Assembly: GCA_017311185.1 (NCBI GenBank)
Contig: JAESUZ010001712.1
Coordinates: forward strand, 744,001-808,000
Origin: Proteles cristata cristata
Taxonomy: Eukaryota; Chordata; Mammalia; Carnivora; Hyaenidae
Length of the DNA stretch: 64,000 nucleotides
Direction: 5' to 3'
Part shown: positions 37,301 through 49,500 of the stretch, in pieces
How the letters are laid out: the number at the start of each line of letters is the position of its first letter
Position numbering within the stretch: position 1 is the first letter of the stretch
Position numbers and translations under genes: made by a program
Notes under the pieces: generated by a model
Told to the model about the DNA's origin: nothing
What the model saw: only the letters and a program-made list of their open reading frames with translations
Databases searched by the model: none

Positions 37301-40300
37301 TGCAGGGAGGGCACCTGGCTGGCTCAGTCAGCGGAACATGTGACTCTTGATCTCTTTCAGTTTGAGTGCCATGTTGGGTGTGGAGATTACTTAAATAGAT
37401 AAATAAATCCTTAAAAATAAATAATTGAAGGAAGGAAAGAAGGAGCGAGAAAGGGAAAAGAAAAAGGAAGGAATGAGGGGGAAGGAGGGAGGGAGCAGGG
37501 AAAGGAGAAAGAAAGGAAGAAAGAAAAAAGGAAAGAAAGAGGCAGAGACAGAGGAAGAAAAGGGAAGGGAAAGGAAGGGAGGGAGAGAGGAGGAAGGAAG
37601 GAAGGAAGGAAGGAAGGAAGGAAGGAAGGAAGGAAGGAAGGAAGGAAGGAGAGAGAAAGAAGAGAAGAGAAGAGAAAGAAAAGGAAAGAAAAGCATCATT
37701 CGCTCTCTTGACTCTGCCCCAGACAGTGCTGCCTTCTCAACAAAGGAAGTTAAAAGCACTTACTGACTTGGTGCCAGATGCTGGCCAACCCCAGTTATTC
37801 TGTTCACCTGCAAATGTTTCCTGCCCTTGCTGTTTATATTAGGAATTTGCTCTAACACTTGTGCATTTGCAGGAAGCCTTTTCACCACGTCTCACATGGG
37901 TTAACTTATTTAGAAACTGGTGTCTCTGGTTGCACTGAGACATGATCAAAAGAATAACCCGTTAATGGTGTGGGGTTTAGAGCTCTGCTCGGAATGTTTT
38001 CAGTGGTATTGTCCTCTTAGCAGGCTGAGTGAGTTTATTGTTGGGGAAGTGAGGTTGCACTGGAAGAGGGTTCCCTGAAACTGATTTGCCTTAGGGGGCT
38101 TCTGGCCAGTTAGGGAATTCTTCTTCTTCTTCTTCCATGTAAGGTGTGCATTTGGCAATACTGAATAGGTGATATAGCAATTACTTTTGGAAAATAAGGT
38201 ATCAGGCTATCCAAAAGTGGGAGGGTATTATGCTAAGTGAAATTACTCAGGCAGAGAAGGACAGATACTGTATGTTTTTACTCATATGTACATCTTGAGA
38301 AACTTAACAGAAGACCAGGGGGGAGGGGAAGGGGAAAAATAGTTACAGAGAGGGAGGGAGGCAAACCATAAGAGATTCTTCTTTTTTTTTTTTTTATGGA
38401 GTTTTATTTTTTTATTATTTTTTTTTTTTTACAAATAGTTTATTGTCAAATTAGTTTCCACATAACACCCAGTGCTCATCCCCACAAGTGTCCTCCTCCA
38501 TGCCCATCCCTCCTCCCCCCAACATCCATCAGTCCTCAGTTTTTGTCAGCATTCAAGAGTCTCTCATGGTTTGCCTCTCTCCCTTTCCCCACCATTTCCG
38601 CCCTTCTTCTCCCCCTTGGTCCTCTGTTAAGTTCCTCCTAATCCTCCTATACGTGCACACATATGATATTTGACCTTCTCTGCCTGACTTATTTCGCTCA
38701 GCATCACACCCTCAAGGTCCATCCATGTTGCTACACATGGCCAGATTTCATTGGTTCTCATTGCCATGTAGTATTCCATGGTATAGATAAACCACATCTT
38801 CTTGATCCATTCATCTGTTGATGGACACTTCGGCTCTTTCCATGTTTTCGCTATTGTGGAAAGTGCTGCTATGAACATTGGGGTACACGTGCTCCTATGC
38901 CTCAGCATTTCTGTATCCCTTGGGTAAATTCCTAGCAGTGCCATTGCTGGGTCATAGGGGAGTTCTATTGTTAGTTTCCTGAGGAACCTCCACACTGTTT
39001 TCCAGAGGGGCTGTACCAGTTTACATTCCCACCAACAGTGTAGGAGGTGCCCGTTTCTCCACATCCTCACCAGCATCTAGAGTTCTCTGATTGGCTCATT
39101 TTAGCCACTCTGACTGGCGTGAGGTGGTATCTCAGTGTGGTTTTGATTTGTATTTCCATGATGAGGAGCGATGCTGAGCATCGTTTCATGTGTCTATTGG
39201 CCATCTGGATGTCCTCTTTGGAGAAGTGTCTGTTCATATCTTCTGCCCATTTCTTCACTGGGTTATTTGTGTTTCGGGCGTGTAGTTTGGTGAGTTCCTT
39301 GTAGATTCTGGATATCAACCCTTTATCTGATATGTCATTTGCAACTATCTTTTCCCATTCGGTTGGTTGTCTATTAATTTTCTGGGTTGTTTCCTTGGCT
39401 GTGCAGAAGCTTTTAATCTTGAGGAGGTCCCAACGGTTTATTTTTGCTCTTGATTCCCTTGCTTTTGGGGATGTGTCAAGTAAGAAGTTGCTGCGGTGGA
39501 GGTCAAGGAGGTTGTTCCCTGCTTTCTCCTCTAGGGTGTTGATAGTTTCCTGTCTCACATTCAGGTCCTTGATCCATTTTGAGTTTATTTTTGTGCATGG
39601 TGTGAGAAAATGATCTAGTTTCATTCTTCTGCATGTTGCTGTCAGTTCTCCCAACACCATTTGTTAATAAAGGCTGCCTTTTTTCCATTGGATATTCTTT
39701 CCTGCTTTGTCAAAGATTAGTTGGCTGTATACTTTTGGGTCCACTTCTGAGTTCTCAATTCTGTTCCATTGGTCTATGTGTCTGTTTTTGCGCCAATACC
39801 ATACTGTCTTGATGATGACAGCTTTGTAGTAGAGGCTAAAGTCTGGGATGGTGATCCCTCCCGTTTTGGTTTTATTTTTCAGGATTACTTTGGCTATTCG
39901 GGGTCTTTTGTGGTTCCATACAAACTTTTGGATAGTTTGTTCTAGTTTTGAGAAGTATGCTGGTGCAATTTTGATTGGAATTGCATTGAATGTGTAGAGT
40001 GCCTTAGGTAGTAATGACATCTTGACTATATTTATTCTTCCTATCCATGAGCATGGAATGTTTTTCCACTTCTTTGTGTCTTCTTCAATTTCCTTCATAA
40101 GTCTTCTATAGTTTTCATCATACAGATCTCTTGTATCCTTGGTTAGGTTTATTCTGAGGTATTTTATGGTTTTTGTGCAATTGTGAATGGGATCAGTTTC
40201 TTGATTTCTCTTTCTGTTGCTTCATTGTTGGTGTATAAAAATGCAACTGATTTGTGTATGTTGATTTTGTACCCTGCAACTTGGCTGAATTCTTGGATCA

Positions 40301-43300
40301 GTTCTAGTAGGCTTCTGGTGGAGTCTGTGGGGTTTTCTATGTAGAGTATCATGTCATCTGCAAAGAGTGAAAGTTTGACTTCCTGTTTGCCGATTCTGAT
40401 GCCTTTGATTTCCTTTTGGTGGCTGATGGCTGATGCTAGGACTTCCAGCACTATGTTAAACAGCAGTGGTGAGAGTGGGCATCCCTGTCGTGTTCCTGAT
40501 CTCAGGGGGAAAGCTCTGAGTTTTTCCCCGTTGAGGATGATGTTAGCTGAAGGCTTCTCATAGATGCTTTGATGATGTTTAAGTAGGTTCCTTCTATCCC
40601 AACTTTCTCGAGAGTCTTTATTAAGAAGGGATGCTGTATTTTGTCAAATACTTTTTCTGCATCTATTGACAGGATCATATGGTTTTTATCTTTTCTTTTA
40701 TTGATATGATGTATCACATTGATTGATTTGCGAATGTTGAACAAGCCCTGTAACCCAGGAATGAATCCCACTTGATCGTGGTGGATGATTCTTTTTATAT
40801 GCTGCTGGATTCGATTTGCAAGGATCTTGTTGAGAATTTTTGCATCCGTATTCATCAAGGATCTTGGCCTGTAGTTCTTTTTTCTTGCTGGATCTCTGTC
40901 TGGCTTGGGAATCAGAGTGATGTTGGCTTCATAAAATGAGTCTGGGAGTTTTCCTTCGATTTCTATTTTTGGAATAGCTTGAGAAGAATTCGGATTAATT
41001 CTGTTTTAAATGTCTGGTAGAATTCCCCAGGGAAGCCATCAGGTCCAGGGCTCTTATTTTTGGGGAGATTTTTGATAACTGATTCGATTTCTTCACTCGT
41101 TATGGGTCTGTTTAGGTTTTCTATTTCTTTCCATGTGAATTTTGGTAGTGAGTGTGTGTTTAGGAATTTGTCCATTTTCCTCTAAGTTGTCCAATTTGTT
41201 GGCATATAATTTTTCATAGTATTCCCTGATAATTGCTTGTATTTCTGAGGGGTTGGTTGTAATAAGTCCATTTCATTCATAATTTTGTCTATTTGGGTGC
41301 TCTCTCTTTTCTTTTGGATAAGTCTGGCTAGAGGTTTGTCAATTTTGTTTACCTTTTCAGAAAACCAACTCTTGGTTTCATTGATCTGTTCAATTGTTTC
41401 TTTGGTCTCTATGTTGTTTATTTCTGCTCTAATTTTTACAATTTCTCTTCTTCTACTGGGTTTAGGGCGTTCTTGTTGCTCTGCCTCTAGTTCCTTTAGG
41501 TGAGCTGTTAGCTTTTGGACTTGCACTTTTTCTAATCTCTTGACATAGGCCTGGAGAGCAATGTACTTTCGTCTTAGGACTGCCTTTGCCGCGTCCCATA
41601 GATTTTGAATTGTTGTGTTTTCATATTCATTTGTTTCCATATATTTTTTAATTTCATCTCTAATTGCCTGATTGGCCCATTCACTCTTTAGAAGGGTGTT
41701 CTTTAACCTCCATGTTTTTGGAAGTTTTCCAGACTTCTTCCTGTAATTGATTTCAAGTTTCAAAGCATTGTGATCTGACAGTGCGCATGGTATGATCTCT
41801 ATTCTTTTATATTTATTGAGGGCTGCTTTATGTCCCAGTATGTGATCTATCTTGGAGAATGTGCCATGCGCACTTGAGAAGAAAGTAAATTCCCTGGCCT
41901 CAGGATGTAAAGTTCTAAATATATCCATCAGGTCCATCTGGTCCAATGTGTCTTTCCAGTCCATTATTTCTTTAGTGATTTTCTGTCTGGTTGACCTATC
42001 CATTGCTGTAAGTGGAGTATTAAAGTCCCCTGCTATTAGCACATTCTTATCTAGAAGCTTGTTTCTGTTTGTGATTAATTGTTTTAGATATTTAGGTGCT
42101 GCCACATTCGGTGCATAGGCATTTATGATTGTTAGTTCTTCCTGATGGATGGACCCTGTAATTATTATGTAGTGCCCTTCTTCATCTCTTGTGATTGTCT
42201 TTAATTTAAAGTCCAGTTTGTCTGATATAAGTATCGCTACTCTGGCTTTCTTTTGATTTCCTGTAGCATGATGTATATTTCTCCATCCCCTTACTTTTAA
42301 TCTGAAGTTATCTTCCCGTCTAAAATGAGTTTCTTGTAGACAGCATATAGATGGATTTTGTTTTTTAATCCATTCTGCTACCTATGTCTTTTGACTGGAG
42401 CATTCAACCCATTTACATTCAGTGTTATTATTGAAATATGTGGGTTTAGAGTCTTTGTATCTTTTGTAGGGTTCATGTTTGTGGTGGTGTCTCTTTGTTC
42501 CTTGCAACCTTTCCTTCAGAGCATCCCCCTCAGGATTTCTGGTAGGGCTGGCTTCGTGGTGACAAATTCTTTCAATTTCTGTTTGTTTGGAAAGGTTTTT
42601 ATCTCTCCTTCTATTTTGAATGACAGGCTTGCTGGATAGAGGATTCTTGGCTGCATATTTTTACTGTTCATCACATTGAAGATCTCTTGCCATTCCTTTC
42701 TGGCCTGCCACGTTTCAGTAAATAGGTCTGTCACCACTCTGATGGGTTTCCCTTTGTATGTGAGGGCCCTTTTCTCCATAGCTGCTTTCAAAATTCTCTC
42801 TTTGACCTTGTATTTTGCCATTTTTACAATGATATGTTGTGCAGAAGATCGATTCAAGTTACGTCTGAGGGGAGTCCTCTGAGCCTCTTGTGTTTCCACA
42901 TTGACTTCCTTCCCCAGGTCGGGGAAGTTCTCTGCTATAATTTGTTCCAGGACTCCTTCAGCACCTTTCCCTCTCTCTTCCTCTTCTGGGATTCCTATGA
43001 TACGGATATTGTTGCATTTGACTGTGTCGCTGAGCTCTCAAATTCTTCTTTCCTGTTCCTGGATCCGTTTGTCTCTTTTTTTGTCAGCTTCTTGTTTTTC
43101 TAGAATGGTGTCTTCTAAATCACTTATTCTCCTTTCTGCCTCTTCAAGCCATGCATTGGAGGCCTCTAATTTGTTATGGATCTCATTTATCGCATTTTTT
43201 AATTCTTCATGCCTATTTTTATTTTCCATTCTGTCTGTAGCCATAGTTTCTTTGATGTCCCCTATGTTTGTTTCAAGCCCTGCTATTAATTTTACCATTA

Positions 43301-45532
43301 TTATTCTAAAATCTTGTTCACTTATGCTGCTGATATCTGTTTTGAGCAGTTCATTAGCTGTCATTTCTTCTTGGAGTTTCTTTGGAGGAGAGCTCTTTCC
43401 TTTCATCATTTTAGTTAGCTTTCCAGCTCTTGTTGGTTTTAGAGACCTGTTATGCTCTCTGTATCAATGAGCGCTGCTACATCCAAGAAGACTTCGACTT
43501 TCCAGGGCCTATCCTTTCAGAGATTGTTTTTTGAATGGTATCTCTCGGTCACTCTTGTTGGGACCTTAGTTATTTTATTTTCCTATTCGTAGTGATATTT
43601 GGGACTCTTCACCTTGTGTACTCTAGCTTGTTTCTTGAGGTAGCCTGGAAAAGAAAACAGACAGACAAACACACAGGGAGCAGGAGCACACAAACGCACA
43701 GGCTAATTCAACTAACATGCAAAGCGAGAGGGAAAACGAAAAAGTTAAGAGAAAAGACGGAGGAGGGAGGGCGAATAATAGGGAGTATAAAATACATAAA
43801 AGGGTCAAAAAGGGGAAAAGAAAAGGAAAAAAGAAGAAAACCGATGGACAAAGAATGGTTTAAAGCATATACCTGGATTTCCCAGCTACAGTTAAATAGC
43901 CGTGTGTATGCAGTGCTGGTTGATGAGCATAGAGAAAGAGAGAGAAGGCAGGGCGAGACGAAGCAGAATTGGAAATAGAATGAACAGGCAGAAGGTATAA
44001 GAAGCTTTTTTCAAAGAGGTAAAGGGTAGAATATGGTTGGATAGGTGAGAGAAGGACGCTGGAATTATCCAGAGAAACTATATAGTCAAATTACTCCTGA
44101 GAGAAATAGCTGAAAATTTAGGTAGGTGTAGAATTTCCATTTACAGAATGGACTTGTTGTGATTGTTTAAGCAAGCTGGCGACCAGAGTTAATCAGGTCA
44201 GTGTTTTGGGGAAAAATGCGAGAAAAGAGAAAGAAGAAGAAAAAAAAGAAAGAGAAAAGAAAGGGGAAAAAAAGAAAAAAAAGGAAAAAAACAAAAAAAG
44301 GAAAAAAAAGGAAAAAGAAAGAATAAAAAAAGGGAGGAGGGCACCTCTCAGGCAGGGATGGGCGTGGCGTGATCCGATGCCTCAGGCGGGGGTTCTGCCT
44401 TGGCGGTTGTGGGGAGGAGAGTGACGGTGCTCCAGTCCCTTCTTGAACCCCGCGCTGCAGCTCGCTTTTTTTGGCGTGTCAACTCCCCGTTCCGGGGACG
44501 CAGCCGAAGTTGGTTGCACTCTTCAACCCAGGCCAGTTCCAATCTCCAAATCCCAGTCCGCGCCCCCCGCTGAAATTGCCTTAGACACAGCTTCCCAGGC
44601 AGCCCCCTCGGGCTATTCCAGGCTCCCTGCTGAGCTCTGGGGGCGGAGTCAGGATCGCTGCTTCCTTCTCTGGGTCGGGCTGGTGCGCATGCGTGGGGGC
44701 TTGCCTGTCGGGTCCGCGTAGCCTGAGCCTGCTGGAGTGAGGAAAACCGGGTCTCTCTATGGCTCGTCACCCGAAACACGAACTCACAGGCAAATTTCCC
44801 AGTTTTTAGCCCTTTGCCTTCCCTCTCGAGTCCCAGCCAGCCAGGAGCGCGGACGCCTGGTGTCAGCACGGCTCTTTCAGGGGTCCCAGCCGCCCTGGAG
44901 CTACAATGGCGGCAGGCGCGCCCGCTGCTCTGAAATCCAACCTCCAGGAGCGGCACAAAGAAGCAGTTTGTGTGCTCAGCCTCCCCCAGGACCAGTTGGC
45001 GCGAGGGGACCTGGTGTGCAGGTATTTGGCAAGTACGGTCTTTCTATGCACCGAGCAGAGATTTTTCTGTCTCGGACTCTCTCCTTTTTCCCTCTCACTC
45101 CCCGTAGAGGGTAGAGGGGGATCGCCTCCCACCCTGGAGGCTCCGATCCCGGCCCGATTTTATCTTCCCCGGTTCGCACTCACGTTAGAAGGCTTTCTTA
45201 GTGGATTCTGCGTCCTTTTCCTCCTAGTCTCTCAGGTTTTGTAAGGTTTCCAATGGCTTCAGATCTTTTCTGTGTGATGTATGGGCGCGAGTGCACGTAC
45301 GGAGCTCCTTACTTCTCCCCCATCTTGTCCTCTCTCCCCATAAGAGATTCTTAAATCCTGAGAGTTGATGAGGGGTGGGGGAAATGTGTGATGGGGATTG
45401 AGGAAGGTACTTGGGATGAGCACTGCATGTTGTATGCAAGCCAATTTCATAAATTAGGCAATAACATACATATATATATCACTATATATATTTATGTGTA
45501 TTTATATATATTTTATATATACTTGTGTGTTT

Positions 45533-45583
<51 letters not shown>

Positions 45584-45800
45584 ATCTTTCTTTCTATCTA
45601 TCTATCTTTCTGTCTATCTATCTATAAAACTGTTCTGGTGCAGCGCCTAGGTGGCTCAGGGTTGGTTGAGCATACAACTTTAGCTTAGGTAGTAATCTCA
45701 CAGTTCATGAGTTCAAATCCCACATCAGGCTCTGTACTGATAGCTCAGAGCCTGGAGCCTGCTACAGATTCTATGTCTCCCTCTTTCTCTGCCCCTCCTC

Positions 45801-45838
<38 letters not shown>

Positions 45839-46474
45839 GATAAATAAACATTTTTACAAAACTGTTCTGGGGGCACCTGGATGGGTCAGTCGGCTAAGCG
45901 TCCGACTTCAGCTCAGGCCATGATCACTTGGTTCATGGGTTCGAGCCCCACTTTGGGCTCTATGCTGATGGCTAGCTCAGAGCCTAGGGCCTCCTTCAGA
46001 TTCTGTATTCCCTCTCTCTCTCTGACCCTCCCCTGCTCACGCTCTTTCTCTCTCTCAGAAATAAACAAAACATTAAAAAAATGTTTTTTAAAACCTGTTC
46101 TGGTAATATAAAGTAACAATTAGTTGGCTGAGCATTGAAATAGAAAACAGTACTCGGGTTCACATTCAGTTTTCCCTGTGTTTGCTTTAATTTTAGACAC
46201 ACCCTCTGAGCCTCAGTTTCCTCATCTACAAAACAATCATTGTCAAATTTGAACATTAGTACAAGGTTAGAACAACATGCTAAAAATGTAAAGTATTAGG
46301 GGCGCCTGGGTGGCTTAGTCGGTTGAGCGTCTGACTTTCGCTTACGTCATGATCTCGCGGTTCGTGGGTTCGAGCCCCGCGTCGGGCTCTGTGCTGACTG
46401 CCAGCTCAGGGCCTGGACCCTGCTTCAGATTCTGTGTCTCCCTCTCTCTCTGACCCTCCCCTGCTCACACTGTC

Positions 46475-46505
<31 letters not shown>

Positions 46506-49500
46506 CCTAGAAATAAATAAAAAACATTTAACATAAAAATAAAAATGGAAAGTATTTTATCAATAAGTATACATTTTCATGATAAATATTTCATACTTGA
46601 CTATAATCTGTGATTATAACAATGAAAAGCATTTATTAAAAACATGCTCCATGCCAGAGGTCAGTACAACACAATTCACAGGTATTATTTCTTCTCCTAT
46701 TATTATCTTGCAAAGTAGGTATTAATATCCCATGTAATCAAAAAAGAAGCCCGATTCACAGAGGTCGCACAGTTGGTAAGTAGCTAAATCAGGATTTGAA
46801 CTCACATTCGGACTCCCTAGAGCACAGACTTTGTCTGCATTGTACTGCATGGTTGTGAGTGCTGATCTGTTTGTAGTGTTCGGGGCACAGGTCAACAAAA
46901 CACTGACTCTGGTCTGCACTGCGCATGGCGGGTGCCAAAGGGTGGTGTTGCAAACAAAACCGGACATTCCAGGAGACCAGAGCTCTAGCGTCTGGTTCTG
47001 CCACTAACTTGCTGTCCAGCTTTGTGCAGGACCTCCCTGTGCCTCAGTTTATTCACTTGTAAAATGAAGGTACTGTACGCAAAATCACTAATGAACCTGT
47101 CAGCTCTAAAGACATCGTAACAATATAATTTAATGTTGAGTAATTTCTGAAAGTCCCTCACGGCACTTTGAGGCCATGGCTTTTTTTTACTCAAAAGGCC
47201 AAGGGCAAATGCTTGTTTAGACTCACAAGAGACTCAGAACTTCTTGTCATAAACAAGACTTCTTTGGGAGGCAGCAGAGGAGGTGAGTGTTATTAAATAT
47301 CAGAATATCAGGAATTCCTGGCACAGGCAGTTAAGTGTCTGACTCTCGGTTTTGGCTCAGGTTGTGACCTTACCATTCATGAGATCAAGCCCCACATCAG
47401 GCTCTGTGCTGACAACACGCAGCCTGTTGGGATTCTCTCTCTCTCCCTCTCTCTCTGCCTCTTCACTGCTTGTTTTCATTCTCTTTCTGTGTCTCTCAAA
47501 ATAAATAAATAAATAAACTTAAAAAAAAAAAATAAGTGCCAGACTATCAGAAAGGAAAAAGTAAGATGGACAACATTCGTACAGAGTCAACAGACAGGCA
47601 AGATTCTGGCTTTCCCATTGTCTAATAACTGTGCCCAACACTGATTTCTGCAACAAGGACTTCAAATCCTTAATTTTTTTTTTTCATTAAGTGGAGGCTT
47701 GTTTTCTTTGAGTATGATCCCATTATTTTTTTTAAATAGCATTATTGAGACAAACGTACATTGAAATTTACCAATCTCAGTTGGATAATCCAAAGGTTTT
47801 TAGCGTATTCAGTTGTGCAGGTCTCATCACTTCTGTTTTAGAGCACCTTACCCCCCAGAAGAAACCTTGTACCTGTTAGGAGTCACTCAACATCCTCTCC
47901 CCAACTCTACAGCCCCAGGCAACAACTAATGTTTTTGTCTCTAATAGATTTACCTATTCTGGACATTTTATATAAATAGAATGATACAGTATGTGGCCTT
48001 CTGTGTTTGCTGTGTTTCACTTAACATTTTCAAGGTTCATCCATGCTATAGTTAACATGTCAATGCTTCCTTTTTATGGCCAGATAGCAATCCATTGTAT
48101 GCATACCTTTTCTTTACCCATCCATCAGTTGATGAACACTTGGGTTTCTACTTTTGGGCTATTATGAATAATGCTGCTAGTGAACATTTATGAACAAGTG
48201 TTTGTGTGGGCATATGTTTCCGTTTCCCTTGAGTATATACCCAGGAGTGAAATTGTTGGACCATATGGTAACTCTGTTTAACATTTGAAGGAACTGCCAC
48301 ACTACTCTTCCAAAGTGGATGTACCATTTTATATCCCTGCCAGCAATGTATCCGTGTTCTACACTCTCCATAACCTTGCCAATACCCGTGTTAACATTTT
48401 TTAAGCCATCCTGTTAAGTGTGAAGTGGTATCACAATGTGGTTTTGATTGGAATTTCCCTGAACACCAATAATGCTGAGCATCTTTTCTTGTGCTTATTG
48501 GCAATTTGTTTATCTTCTTTGGAGAAAAGTCTATTTAGAACTATTGATTCTCTGAGGAATAAGAGTAACCTTCTCAAAAGCCCTTTCCCAAAGACAAGAT
48601 AGGTGGTCAGCATGCAGAGAGCTCTACAGTTCTGACCCCATCCACAAGCAGCAACTTTTTGTGAAGGCTTGAGTGGGAAGGGACTCAGAACCAGGAGTCC
48701 TTAATACAGTGAAATCTTTACAGTTTTCTTAATGGAGAAAGAGAACACATACGAACCTATATCAAATGAAACTCATTTTTCAAACTTTTGTAGTGGAACA
48801 TTCTTCAGGTTGTCTTTTTCCTTCCGGAAAATCAAAATGTACTTGAAGGTCTGTTCCTAGGACACAAAAAAGACTCAAACTAACATAAAAGTCTACTTAC
48901 TATATGCCTAGCTGTTTGCATACGTGTAAATTCCCACAGCCACAATCAGGTGATTAGGAGCACCATTTCACTGATAAGATTGAAACTCAGATAAACCGTC
49001 ACTTTTAAAGGCCACCAGCCGCCAAACCTTTCAGGGATGGGAACTGAACCACATCCGCCTGGCTGTAAACCTCAAGCCCTTTCCTTTCCTTTGTGGCTTT
49101 CTTTTGTTTTGTTCATTAACGAATATATAAAACACACTCTTGGCATGTTTGTAAAAAGACTGCCTGTCTCTCCAGTAAGTATGGCCATTTGCCTTCCCAC
49201 CAGCATGGTAGGAATATGTACTGAAACGTCCAGTCCTCATGGCATTTTAACAGATTTAACTTGTTCCACTTTGGGGTTTGCTGCTTTGCTTAAAACTCTG
49301 TTTTTAATTGAAGGGCAATTTAACTATGACTCTTAAAATTTCAACAGTCTAGTGAGTACCAACAGGGAAGACCAAGTCCTTGTTTCTAGGAAATAAAGTT
49401 TGATTTGTCTATATATATTCTCACTTTAGGTTTCATTATTTGTATTCTGTGCCCATATTTTTATTTTGATTAATTTATCTCATAGACTAATAACATGAGT

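Larger units (their letters stand above)
38381..45337 (-). mobile_element. L1 copy 2: full-length LINE-1, antisense in intron 10
   Basis: A complete element of about 6957 bp on the - strand: 5' UTR 43471-45337, ORF1 about 42516-43409, ORF2 38627-42476, 3' UTR and A tail 38381-38626. A 15-bp perfect target duplication CCATAAGAGATTCTT lies at 38366-38380 and 45338-45352 (the CC could belong to the 5' end). On the L1 strand the site reads TTT/AAGAAT, as expected for the L1 endonuclease. The host sequence is itself an older L1 3' tail, so the insertion is nested. Both ORFs are frameshifted. Confidence 0.95.

Noticed and set aside
37391..37766. Open frames of 113 and 122 codons on both strands
   Set aside because: Pure products of the GGAA/purine tract (Lys/Glu/Arg on one strand, Leu/Phe/Ser/Pro on the other).
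43535..43978. 147-codon + strand frame within L1 copy 2
   Set aside because: Antisense to the L1 5' UTR/ORF1 boundary; composition is low-complexity and no family is recognised.
44348..44956. 202-codon open frame on the - strand in GC-rich DNA
   Set aside because: It lies inside the L1 copy 2 5' UTR upstream of ORF1; GC richness removes stops in several overlapping frames on both strands, and the peptide matches no domain I know.
45388..45688. Open frames rich in FLSFFLSF and SIYLSI
   Set aside because: Translation of the TTTC/TATC microsatellite.
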